NCBI GenBank assembly: GCA_028820655.1
Contig: JAPPIK010000014.1
Coordinates: 335,079 to 399,078 of the forward strand
Source of the DNA: Candidatus Poribacteria bacterium
Lineage (GTDB): Bacteria > Poribacteria > WGA-4E > JAJDTR01
Length of the DNA: 64,000 bases
Direction of reading: 5' to 3'
Under the pieces are notes generated by a model. The model was not told where the DNA came from. It searched no databases and saw only the letters and a list, made by a program, of their open reading frames with translations. Position 1 is the first letter of the stretch; each line of letters opens with the position of its first letter. The translations under genes and the position numbers were made by a program. Shown piece after piece: positions 7,398-15,656 of this stretch.

Positions 7398-8885
7398 TTA
7401 CACTCTCGGATCTTGCGTTTGAAGAAGGTCCAACTGACCTTCCGTCGGTTCTGCTCAGCAAAACCACGGTTCCGTAAGCCGCGGCGCTCTCTCCGAATCC
7501 TTGGGAAAAGCGCGATGATCCGGAGGGGCGCCGCCTTGCAAACTTGACGCAAGCTTCCAAATAGAATAGAACGTCTCGCACGGATCCACGCCCGCCTGGG
7601 AATCTCTTTCCGCCAATCCACTGACGGTTTTGTGGAGTTCATCCATTCGCGGATCGGGATGTGACCAATGGTAGCTAAATGCACTCTGATCCAGCGAGCC
7701 CAAATGAGGTTTCATGGCATCTCGATTCAATAAATGCGATCCCGGTGGAATCAACAATCGAACGGCGTACTGCACCGGATCAACGTGATCAATCAGGTCG
7801 TGTTTCGATACAAATTCGAACACATCCAAGTAATCGCTCAACGATGTCCACGGCGTGAATGCAACCCAAGTGGGACGCAGCGAAATGTCTGCCGTGCGGA
7901 CAATTTCGATTGCCTCCTCGACATCACGTCTTGTATGGTTTTTCTCCAAAATCTGAAGCACGTGATCGCTCAGTGATTCCACCGCTGAAACCGTGAACAA
8001 GCATCCCAATTGGTGGAACTCGGGGAACATCTCGCGATGTTTGATGATGTGTTCGACCTTCGTTGTAAAATCAAAAGTCAGGGACGGAAACTCGGCGTGC
8101 ATTGCTCGGACGAGACGCAGCGAATGGGTGGGACCGTTCAAAAAATCCGGATCGCCGAACGTGATGTGTGTCGCTCCCGCTTGAACTTGCCGGCGAACGT
8201 CTTCCAACACAATCTCCTGCGGGACGACAAAGAAACGCCCATCGTAAACCGGCGGGATGGGGCAATGCGTGCAGGAGTGTTTGCACCCGCGGCTGCCTTC
8301 GACGTATCCGACCAATCGGTGTTCACCGCGATGCGATAGGCGCGCATACGAATTCAGCGCCGGCAGCGGCGCACGCGAGGGCGGCGAGAAAGACAAGCGG
8401 TTTAGAAAAGGTCGGGCTTTCACTCCATGGCCAATCACACCATCAGGCAGTCTTAATTCCTTTGTCGAAATGGAAGACCCGTGCTTGTCTGCCATCTCAA
8501 CAAGCGCAAGTAGGGGCGATTCATACTCACCCGCGATACAGAAGTCCGCACCGTTGTCTAGCAGGTAATCTGCGTTGAGACCTGCGTAGAGACCGTAGAG
8601 GCAGATTATTGCATCCGGATTAAGCTTGCGAATACGCTTAACGACGTAAACACCCAGACGAAGGGCGGTGTGCATTGGGACGGCGATTCCGATAAAGCGG
8701 GCACGGGAGACCTTTTCCGCGTCTGAGGGTTCGACGGAAACGTCGATTGCGGCGGCTGGGAATCCCGCGCGTTCCAAGAAACCGAGAGGCATGGCAACCC
8801 CCATCGGTTGATGTCCCAACTCATAACAGGAAATCAACAGTACCGCACCGGGGGAACGTAAGTTATTTGCCTGCGTCTGCTTCAT
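7398..8885 (-). CDS. B12-binding-like/radical SAM selenoprotein with Cys-Sec-Ala-Glu-Pro tail
   Basis: The first ~150 residues resemble a cobalamin-binding Rossmann domain and lack an obvious DxHxxG. The radical SAM core follows, with C-x3-C-x2-C in GCKHSCTHCP, G-D-P-D-F-L-N-G and a V-S-A-V-E-S strand. The frame meets TGA at 7457-7455 after EPWFC, but reading that TGA as selenocysteine continues the protein as A-E-P-T-E-G-Q-L-D-L-L-Q-T-Q-D-P-R-V to TAA at 7400-7398. That gives 495 residues with Sec at 477. The tail C-U-A-E-P matches a family I recall as CUAEP/CCAEP-tail radical SAM (seleno)protein. A hairpin with an AGUUG loop starts 12 bases after the TGA. ATG 8885 is used (a TTG precedes it). 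The substrate is unknown. Plain calling would end the protein at 7455. Confidence 0.86.
7424..7457 (-). promoter_or_regulatory. Predicted bacterial SECIS element with UGA codon (radical SAM gene)
   Basis: UGA is at 7457-7455. The perfect 7-bp stem GAAGGTC (7442-7436) / GACCTTC (7430-7424) encloses the loop AGTTG. The loop begins 19 bases after the UGA and has G at its second position, both within the known bacterial SECIS rules (loop 16-37 bases downstream, G in the first two loop positions). Confidence 0.78.
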
Positions 8886-8993
8886 CAATGTAGTCTCTGT
8901 CTGTTATTTAAACGATCAGGAAATCTTCATTGTGGAATTTTTTTCTGCAGCATTGTCGGTGTAATTCCGCCACGTAGAAACGCCGTTCATTCT

Positions 8994-10052
8994 CTAATCG
9001 GCAATCTTGACCCGATATCGCTCGGCGACGGCTTTTATCTGCTCCCAAGTCTCCTCCTCAACGTAAATGCCGTCGCGCTCCCGTATTTCGCGTTCGCGGA
9101 ACCCGCGCTCGCCCGGAACAAAGATTTCTTCGACACCGGGAGATTTTTGCGCCGACTTGACATATTCGACGAAGCGGTCTACCTCTTCGTTGAACTCCGG
9201 TATTTCGACAAAGCTGGCGATGTTGATGGCAGTGACAAATATACCGTTGCCAGGTCTTGTCTCGTCCGCTCGCGTACAACCGGCGCCGCTCAACGCACCC
9301 GAAAGAATATCCACCACTAGGCTGAGTCCGAATCCTTTCTGTGCGGCAATTCCTCCGAACGGCAGCAACGCGCCGGGCGGATCCGAATAAAAGTCATCCA
9401 CGTTCGTCGTGGGTGTTCCGGTGGAATCGACAATCCATCCCTCCGGGGCAATTCCCGTCCGATGTTGCTGCACCCTGACTTTTCCCGAGGCGACAACGCT
9501 GGTGGACATGTCCAGCAGCAGCGGCTCGCGTCCCGGCAATGGAATCGCGCAAGCAAGCGGATTGGTCGATAGCCTCGGTTCAGTCCCTCCAAACGGCACA
9601 ACGCAACTTCCTGCGCCGTGATCGTTTACTGTCAGAAGGCAGATCATGTCGGATTCTGCGGCAATTAAGGCGTAACCTCCCAATCGCCCGACTTCGTTAG
9701 ATCTGGAGACTGCAACCGACCCCACATCGTTGGATCTAGCCTTCAGGACAGCGAGTTTCACGGCGTGAGTGGCGATGACGGGGCCGAATCCCCAATTTCC
9801 GTCCAATACCGCCATGGACGGGGATTCACGTTTAACTTCGATCTCTGCTCCCAAGTTAATCAATCCGGATTCGATTTCGGGAACATATTTGAGTGGCAGA
9901 TGGATAATGCCGTGTGAATCGTGTCCGACTAGGTTGGCGTCAACCATCGCGCGAGTGACCACCTCCGCCTCGGTGTGCGACGCTCCAAGTGCGCGAAAGA
10001 TTTTCCGACACGAATCTGTAAGTATTTCTGCCGTTAAGGTTGGCAACGCCAA
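8994..10052 (-). CDS. Malate/L-lactate dehydrogenase family (Ldh2) oxidoreductase
   Basis: The 352-residue protein belongs to the NAD(P)-dependent Ldh2/MDG2 family, which reduces 2-keto acids (malate, lactate, ureidoglycolate, sulfolactate). It shows the family's G-H-D-S-H-G-I segment (residues 43-49), the V-A-V-S-R-S-N-E-V-G-R-L-G region, N-D-H-G-A with the active-site His, R-L-S-T-N-P-L-A-C-A-I-P and the K-G-F-G-L-S-L loop. Length and ends are normal. It is 108 bp upstream of the radical SAM selenoprotein gene on the same strand and could be cotranscribed. The substrate cannot be fixed from sequence. Confidence 0.85.
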   Translation of the reverse strand: MALPTLTAEILTDSCRKIFRALGASHTEAEVVTRAMVDANLVGHDSHGIIHLPLKYVPEIESGLINLGAEIEVKRESPSMAVLDGNWGFGPVIATHAVKLAVLKARSNDVGSVAVSRSNEVGRLGGYALIAAESDMICLLTVNDHGAGSCVVPFGGTEPRLSTNPLACAIPLPGREPLLLDMSTSVVASGKVRVQQHRTGIAPEGWIVDSTGTPTTNVDDFYSDPPGALLPFGGIAAQKGFGLSLVVDILSGALSGAGCTRADETRPGNGIFVTAINIASFVEIPEFNEEVDRFVEYVKSAQKSPGVEEIFVPGERGFREREIRERDGIYVEEETWEQIKAVAERYRVKIAD

Positions 10053-10275
10053 TACCTCTTCATATTACCGCCGATACATTGCGAATCGATACTATTATAC
10101 GTCCTTTTAAGCGTTGATTTCAATCACATTACGTGGGGGAGGTTGAGCAGTCAGAATCCCACTGTGCAGACGTTTAACGGTGGGTGAGTAGTAGGGGATT
10201 CCAATGTGCTCACTATCCATTCGCTTGATTCCACCCTACTACTGCTGAACAAGACAATAGTTTGACGTGTGCGGG

Positions 10276-10308
10276 GAGTTGGGTATTACTAGGTTCAACG
10301 CACCCTAG
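10276..10308. repeat. Degenerate AGTTGGGTT-type repeat
   Basis: This is a variant of the 3486-3518 element in the intergenic region 10053-10453. No gene is visible in that region apart from this repeat and the promoter at 10361-10391. Confidence 0.5.
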
Positions 10309-10360
10309 CGATTATCGTAGAACAAGCTGGAGCGATTCCTTTCTTGATAATTGATTGCTG

Positions 10361-10391
10361 TTGACAATGGCGCTTGGAGTTATGGCATAAT
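10361..10391 (+). promoter_or_regulatory. Possible sigma-70 promoter for the dehydrogenase/hydrolase pair
   Basis: TTGACA (10361-10366) and CATAAT (10386-10391) are separated by 19 bases, longer than the ideal 17, about 63 bases before the ATG at 10454. Confidence 0.4.
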
Positions 10392-10453
10392 TAGCTGAAG
10401 TAATTTGATACAATTACCAAGATTCGCATAATTTGGAACCAGGATGGAGACAC

Positions 10454-11551
10454 ATGCATAATACTGCGCAAGTTGCGCTATTTCGCGGTGTTGGCCAACC
10501 ATTTGAGATTAGCAGACGGCCGCTAGACGATTCGAGCGACGGAAACGTCCGGGTTCGGGTCATGCTGGCCACAATTTGCGGCTCGGATCTGCACACTGTT
10601 ACGGGACGAAGATCTGTTCCGCTGCCGTGTGCGCTGGGCCATGAAGCAATCGGGGTGGTTGCCGCACCAACACAGTTACGCGATGCTTACGGGAATAGCC
10701 TAAATGAGGGGGATAGGATTACTTGGAGTATCGCCGCATCGTGCGGCAGATGCTATAACTGTGATAATAAGAACCTTCCTCAGAAATGCGAGGGGCTGTT
10801 CAAATACGGTCATGCCGGAGGCGAGACCAACGTCGGGTTCAGCGGTGGGTTTGCCGAGTACATCCAACTCCAGCCCGGCACTGCCATCTATCGCATTCCC
10901 TCTGCTTTGACCGAGCGCGAAACAGTGCCACTTAATTGCGCGTTCGCAACCGTGCTGGACGGGTTGGACGCTGTCGGCGTCAAATCAGGGGACGATGCTG
11001 TCGTGCAAGGAGCGGGGATGTTAGGCATTTATGCCGCATGCTATCTGCGTGAGAATGGATGTGAGAGTGTTATGGTTGTCGACTATCGAGAAGACCGGTT
11101 AAGAACTGCGGCTCGGTTCGGTGCAACCCACACCTTTAATCTCACGGACACCTCTGTAGATGATGTTGGGTACGCTGTCCAACAGATCACAAATCACCAC
11201 GGCGCTGACCTCGTCGTGGAGGTGAGCGGGGTGAGCGCTGCGTTGTCGAATGCGGTTGACTGGCTGGGATTCGGAGGTCGCTGTCTCACGCTCGGGTTTG
11301 TGTATCCTGGTGCCGAAGTTAGCCTGGACGCTCAGAAAGTCGTGACGAAGTGTTTAACAATTCGAGGGCTGCACAACTATCATCCGTCCGCGCTCGGCGA
11401 AGCGGTTCGGTTCGTTGAGGAAAAACGAGACCGCTATCCATTCGACGCGTTAATTGGTGCGACCTACCCGCTGGTAGAGATTGACGCGGCGTTTGAACGG
11501 GCCCAACGGGGCGACTTGATTCGCGTGGCGGTTGATCCGCAAATGGAGTAG
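10454..11551 (+). CDS. Zinc-binding alcohol dehydrogenase, phosphonate-catabolism (HpnZ-like) type
   Basis: This is a medium-chain dehydrogenase of 365 residues. The catalytic zinc site shows as C-G-S-D-L-H and G-H-E-A-I-G. The structural zinc site is CGRCYNCDNKNLPQKC, and the NAD-binding loop is G-A-G-M-L-G. The overall pattern, including the long loop before the structural zinc site and the late G-L-H-N-Y-H-P motif, resembles dehydrogenases associated with phosphonate breakdown. The next gene, 10 bp downstream, is a phosphonoacetate hydrolase homologue, which supports that reading. ATG 10454 is chosen for AGGATGGAG upstream; an in-frame TTG at 10433 is the alternative. The natural substrate is inferred, not shown. 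Confidence 0.82.
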   Translation: MHNTAQVALFRGVGQPFEISRRPLDDSSDGNVRVRVMLATICGSDLHTVTGRRSVPLPCALGHEAIGVVAAPTQLRDAYGNSLNEGDRITWSIAASCGRCYNCDNKNLPQKCEGLFKYGHAGGETNVGFSGGFAEYIQLQPGTAIYRIPSALTERETVPLNCAFATVLDGLDAVGVKSGDDAVVQGAGMLGIYAACYLRENGCESVMVVDYREDRLRTAARFGATHTFNLTDTSVDDVGYAVQQITNHHGADLVVEVSGVSAALSNAVDWLGFGGRCLTLGFVYPGAEVSLDAQKVVTKCLTIRGLHNYHPSALGEAVRFVEEKRDRYPFDALIGATYPLVEIDAAFERAQRGDLIRVAVDPQME

Positions 11552-11561
11552 CGAAAGGTAC

Positions 11562-12674
11562 ATGAGTAGACGGAAGGTTTTGATCATCTGCATCGACGCG
11601 GGCGGGCACGACTACCTCGCTGCCAGCGACATCCCGAATATTCGGAGACTTGCCGATTCCGGATTTTACAAGTGCGCCAACTCGGTGATACCTTCGGTTA
11701 CCAATGTTAACAACGTTAGTATCGCGACGGGGTGCTTTCCGGCGACGCACGGAATCACGACAAACTATCACGTTGATCGAAAGACCGGAAGCGGAGAGTT
11801 TGTCGAGGACAGCCGTTTTCTATTGGTTCCAACACTATTTGAGCGCGCAAAGTCGGTCGGATTCGCAGAAAAAACCGCGCTGCTCGTCACGAAGCAAAAA
11901 CTTTTGCGAATGTTGGAAGGGGGAGCGGACATACGGATTGCAGCTGAAGCCCCGTCCGCAGAGTACGTTGAATCGGTCGGAGCGCCGGAGTCAATCTATT
12001 CCGCCGAGATTAACTGGTGGTTGTTTCGAGCGTTGCGAAAAGTGTTGCGCGATGAAAATCCCGATATCGTTTTCTGTTCGACAACCGATTGGTCGCAGCA
12101 CAAATTCGCGCCCGATGAGTGGGAATCTCAGCGTCACATGGCTGAATTAGATCGGATACTTGGGGGAATTGTAGCCGATGATCCGAATCGAGAGATTTAC
12201 ATTACTGCTGACCACGGAATGTCCGCCAAAACAGATGCACTTGACCCGGGACGCTGGCTTACCGAACGCGGCTTGGAGGCGAGCGCGATTCCGATCATCA
12301 AAGATCGTTATGTTGTTCATCACGGGAATCTTGGCGGTGCAGCGTATATCTTTCTTGATGATCGAAGCGATAGTGAACGGGCAATCGCGCTATTGAGGGA
12401 GGCGCCGGGAATCGAGGAGGTGTGCACCGCCGCGCAAGCGGCGGAGACGTTCAATCTTCACCGAGACCGGATTGGTGACATCTTCGTGCTCGCGGATTGT
12501 GACACGGTCTTTGGGGAACTAGAACAAACACAAATAGATGTCCGGCTTAGATCTCATGGATCTCGGCACGAGAGTTATGTGCCGGTTATCGGCTACAATA
12601 GTCCATTGCGGGCTGAGGATTTTCATTATAATCTTGATGTCGGGCGATTGTTCTTGCAGAGTATTCTACATTGA
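11562..12674 (+). CDS. Phosphonoacetate hydrolase-like alkaline phosphatase superfamily protein
   Basis: The family hydrolyses phosphonoacetate to acetate and phosphate using two zinc ions. In this 370-residue protein the metal Asp sits in LIICIDAGG (residues 6-14), the nucleophile Thr in V-I-P-S-V-T-N-V-N-N, then G-C-F-P-A-T-H-G-I-T-T-N-Y, the region ADHGMSAK with Asp-His ligands, and a late S-H-G-S-R-H-E-S-Y with the final metal His. These match phosphonoacetate hydrolase rather than nucleotide pyrophosphatases. ATG 11562 has GAAAGG upstream. It is cotranscribed with the preceding dehydrogenase. The pair suggests use of a C2 phosphonate as phosphorus source. Confidence 0.85.
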   Translation: MSRRKVLIICIDAGGHDYLAASDIPNIRRLADSGFYKCANSVIPSVTNVNNVSIATGCFPATHGITTNYHVDRKTGSGEFVEDSRFLLVPTLFERAKSVGFAEKTALLVTKQKLLRMLEGGADIRIAAEAPSAEYVESVGAPESIYSAEINWWLFRALRKVLRDENPDIVFCSTTDWSQHKFAPDEWESQRHMAELDRILGGIVADDPNREIYITADHGMSAKTDALDPGRWLTERGLEASAIPIIKDRYVVHHGNLGGAAYIFLDDRSDSERAIALLREAPGIEEVCTAAQAAETFNLHRDRIGDIFVLADCDTVFGELEQTQIDVRLRSHGSRHESYVPVIGYNSPLRAEDFHYNLDVGRLFLQSILH

Positions 12675-12722
12675 TGCTGGGAGCTAACCCCATGAGGGGG
12701 AGCACATTGATTGGAGGACTCG

Positions 12723-13397
12723 ATGAAAACCGGATTTTTGATTTTTACCGCAATGATTCTGGTGTCAAACACTTTTGCAATGGAGAAGCAGGAAGGGAGG
12801 GCAATGTCGGACAAAGAGCGGTGGAACTTAAAGTATGAGGGGACAACCTATGTTTATGGGAAAGAACCGACGGCATTCCTCAAAGAGAAACTTCCCCTGC
12901 TAAAGAAAGGCAATGCGCTGGTTCTGGCGATGGGTGAAGGACGCAACGCGGTTTACCTCGCCGAAAATGGATTCGATGTTACAGGCGTCGATATATCCGA
13001 GGTTGGAATTGAGAAGTGTGAACGGCTTGCACAGGAGCGTGGTGTCGTGGTTAACTCCATTGTCGCGGATCTGACCGATTACGACTTGGGTAGGGAGCAG
13101 TACGATCTCATCACGAATTTCTACTTCTATGACAGACTGATTTTGCCGAGAGTGGTTGATTCGTTGAAGCCGGGAGGCATCTTTATCTTGGAAACCTATT
13201 CCCGCGATCACCCGAAGCACAGCAAGTTTGGCCCGAAGAATCCCGATTACCTTGTGAATCCCAATGAGCTTTTGAACACCTTCAAATCGTTGCGGATTCT
13301 TTACTACGAGGATACGATCGCCGAACTAGACGAGGGGATGCACAAGGGGAAAGCGGCGCTTATACGGTTAATTGCGAGGAAACCGGAGTCAGAATAA
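12723..13397 (+). CDS. SAM-dependent methyltransferase (TehB-like) with apparent signal peptide
   Basis: The methyltransferase part (about residues 27-220) has the SAM-binding motif LVLAMGEGRNAVYLAENG followed by G-V-D-I-S, then F-Y-F-Y-D-R-L and L-K-P-G-G-I-F-I-L-E-T, like the TehB/tellurite and thiopurine methyltransferase group. Unusually, the best supported start (ATG 12723 with GGAGG 6 bases upstream) adds a hydrophobic N-terminus, MKTGFLIFTAMILVSNTFA, which looks like a cleavable signal peptide. A cytosolic start at the later Met of MSDKERW is possible but has a weaker upstream site (GGAGGG, poorly spaced). TehB relatives methylate tellurite or selenite oxyanions in some bacteria. That role here is speculation. 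Confidence 0.8.
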   Translation: MKTGFLIFTAMILVSNTFAMEKQEGRAMSDKERWNLKYEGTTYVYGKEPTAFLKEKLPLLKKGNALVLAMGEGRNAVYLAENGFDVTGVDISEVGIEKCERLAQERGVVVNSIVADLTDYDLGREQYDLITNFYFYDRLILPRVVDSLKPGGIFILETYSRDHPKHSKFGPKNPDYLVNPNELLNTFKSLRILYYEDTIAELDEGMHKGKAALIRLIARKPESE

Positions 13398-13460
13398 CGC
13401 ATTCCGATGGAAGGGAGGATATGTGCGATACAAATCTGACTGAACTATGACATTTTGATC

Positions 13461-13482
13461 GGTGGGCAGTGCCCACCCTACC
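13461..13482. repeat. Small hairpin repeat ending in CCTAC
   Basis: GGTGGGC and GCCCACC pair perfectly around AGT, then CCTAC follows. It has the same plan as 3556-3575 and 30299-30322 but a different stem sequence. Confidence 0.55.
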
Positions 13483-13514
13483 GAGTTGGCGGAAACGGTA
13501 CTTACTTGGGTTAG

Positions 13515-14378
13515 CTATGTTAGATTTCGGACGGAACGATCGGCAATAGCCTCGTCACCGAGATGCGCTTGAATCCAGTCTCGGAGGGGAACATCTGCGT
13601 CCGTGGGTGTGGTGAGTGCCAAGTTGCTCGTAGTGGCGCCGAGCAATTGACGGCGGATTGGATCTGAGCGTTCCATCAGGTGGGCGACAGACATGTCGAC
13701 CGTGGGGTGGAACCAGCGATAGCTGTAGCCAATGGATACCGCTTTCTGTGTGATACCCGAGAGGTTCTGCCCATGTGCTCGCCAGAGTCGCCGATCGAAT
13801 ATAACAGCGGTTCCCGCCGGAATGCGAAGTTCAGTGGCTCCGTCAAGGTTTGAATCGCTAGCGAATGGAGCCTGAATCGAGCCCTCGAGATGACTTTCCG
13901 GCAAAACATAGGGATTGCCGCATCCGGAAGCGGTGAGGTCAGTCAAGAAGAATCCCACCGTCACAGAAATGCGTGGTGGCGGGGTTGCTTCCAGAAGTTC
14001 ACGATTCAAACGACCGCCCTCTTGGCTCCACCGTAGCCGTCGTTTCTCTCGACTCGATACTTTCGCTTCAGGAGGCGTGACTCTGAGTTCGGTGTGGCAC
14101 ACGTGGATGTTCCACTTTAGGATTTTCCACACTTTGGGGAATGTTCGCGGCCAATCAATGAGTTCGAGAAAGATGTCGTGCGCAGCCAGAATATCCGAGA
14201 TCGTCAATTCATTCTTTGAACATGCCTCCCCCCGCTTGACAATTATCCTATCCATTGCCGCGTTGAGTTCATCTATCATGTCCGTGGGCAGAGCACCGGG
14301 AATTGGAAGAAATCCATTCTTCTCAAACGCCTGATGATCATTATCCGTCAAACAGTGCTCTAGGCATGCGGCATCCAT
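13515..14378 (-). CDS. Phytanoyl-CoA dioxygenase (PhyH) family protein, iron motif degenerate
   Basis: The 287-residue protein is clearly homologous to its neighbour at 14471-15277: same start pattern (C-L-x-H-C-L/M-T-D), F-F-L-T/S-D-L-T, G-T-A-V-I-F-D-R-R-L-W and S-I/L-G-Y-S-Y-R-W-F. PhyH enzymes are Fe(II)/2-oxoglutarate dioxygenases that need an H-x-D...H triad. The neighbour has L-H-W-H-Q-D. Here the same site reads L-R-W-S-Q-E, so both proximal iron ligands are changed (His to Ser, Asp to Glu). It may be a catalytically inactive partner or a diverging duplicate. Confidence 0.85.
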   Translation of the reverse strand: MDAACLEHCLTDNDHQAFEKNGFLPIPGALPTDMIDELNAAMDRIIVKRGEACSKNELTISDILAAHDIFLELIDWPRTFPKVWKILKWNIHVCHTELRVTPPEAKVSSREKRRLRWSQEGGRLNRELLEATPPPRISVTVGFFLTDLTASGCGNPYVLPESHLEGSIQAPFASDSNLDGATELRIPAGTAVIFDRRLWRAHGQNLSGITQKAVSIGYSYRWFHPTVDMSVAHLMERSDPIRRQLLGATTSNLALTTPTDADVPLRDWIQAHLGDEAIADRSVRNLT

Positions 14379-14470
14379 CTTTTTGCCTTTACTTCAAAGC
14401 AATCGTTAACCGCTCGCGATGCGGTTCTGAATCGTATCGTTCCCTAGTAGCGGAGTCAACGATGCCTCTC

Positions 14471-15277
14471 CTACATGTTGGCGACGGCTTCTTCGCCCAA
14501 GTGTTCCCGCAGCCAGCCCCGAAGGGGCACATCCTCGTCTGTGGGGGACGTCAATCCGGCAGCCCCGGTGTGTGCGCCAAGCAGCTGCCTGCGAATTGGA
14601 TCAACTTTGTCCATATAGTGAGACACCGTCATAGCGTCCCTTACACGAAACCAGCGATAACTGTAACCGAGGAAAATAGCCTTTCGCGGCATCTCAGAAC
14701 AGTTTCGGCCCCCGTCATGCCAAAGACGACGATCAAAAATAACCGCTGTACCAGGTGCAGCCAGAACTTCAAGTGCATTTTTTGGATTTGAAATTCCGTC
14801 AGGCGGATATTCGAGTTCATCTTTCAGATGGCTTCCGGGGATGACGTTAAAATTGCCGCGCCCGCCTTCCGTAAGATCGGACAGAAAAAAGCCGACCTTT
14901 ACGGAGACTCGCGGTGCGGGAATGGACTCCATATCCAAAGTCACGCGGCCGCTGTCCTGATGCCAGTGAAGCCGTTTCTTTTCGTTCCGTTCTTCCGGCG
15001 GAAGCGGCGGTTTGGGGGTGTAGTGCGTGTGATACAGATGGATATTCCAACTCAGAATGTCCCATACTTTCGGCAGGATGGTTGGCAAATCAATCAATTC
15101 CAAGAACAGTTCGTGTTTCCCGACACAATTCACGCCGGGTTCTATCGAGTCTACCATCTCGTTAAAGTCCGAAGTCAATTCGGGTGACAGGGCATCTTGC
15201 ACGACGAGGAACCCGTCGCGCTCGAAAACTCTGCGTTCATCATCCGTCATGCAATGGTTTAGGCATGAGATGTCCAT
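14471..15277 (-). CDS. Phytanoyl-CoA dioxygenase (PhyH) family protein
   Basis: This is a 268-residue Fe(II)/2-oxoglutarate-dependent dioxygenase. The proximal iron motif H-Q-D is in RLHWHQDSGRV, and the probable distal region is D-R-R-L-W-H-D-G-G-R-N with a following R-K-A for 2-oxoglutarate. The family hydroxylates varied small molecules, so the substrate cannot be named. It is upstream of and paralogous to the gene at 13515-14378, 92 bp apart on the same strand, and probably arose by tandem duplication. PhyH expansion is typical of Poribacteria-like genomes. Confidence 0.88.
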   Translation of the reverse strand: MDISCLNHCMTDDERRVFERDGFLVVQDALSPELTSDFNEMVDSIEPGVNCVGKHELFLELIDLPTILPKVWDILSWNIHLYHTHYTPKPPLPPEERNEKKRLHWHQDSGRVTLDMESIPAPRVSVKVGFFLSDLTEGGRGNFNVIPGSHLKDELEYPPDGISNPKNALEVLAAPGTAVIFDRRLWHDGGRNCSEMPRKAIFLGYSYRWFRVRDAMTVSHYMDKVDPIRRQLLGAHTGAAGLTSPTDEDVPLRGWLREHLGEEAVANM

Positions 15278-15656
15278 CTGTTTTCTTCTCCTCCCGTCAC
15301 ACGATTCAGGAAACGGTAGAAAGGCTCGGGATTTTGAAATTCTCCATTGACATTTCGTGGGTCAGACGCGGAGGCTCTGTCACCACGGCACACTTCCAAC
15401 CGTGAATGGGCCACGTTCAAATATAGCATGATGACGGCAGCATGTCAATATAACGATGATGATCACGCTACGAATCCCGCGTGGTTCTCCAATCTTCTGT
15501 AGTAACATTCTTGCAGATGGTTGGCGGGCGGTTGGGCTCGTGGATTGACACTCGCGCTCGTCGAGTTTTCGGGACGCGCGTATTTTTTGGCAATACCGAT
15601 TACCTTAAACGAATCTTGAAGCAGAGCGCGGTTGCGTCACACTCGCTTGGAACGGA
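15278..15656. other. Intergenic region, no gene seen
   Basis: About 380 bp between the PhyH gene and the end of the 1174-residue surface protein gene. No convincing coding frame or hairpin with a T-run was found. Confidence 0.4.

Noticed and set aside
7455-8885. Radical SAM gene ending at TGA 7455
   Set aside because: The C-U-A-E-P continuation and the SECIS hairpin make readthrough more likely than termination.
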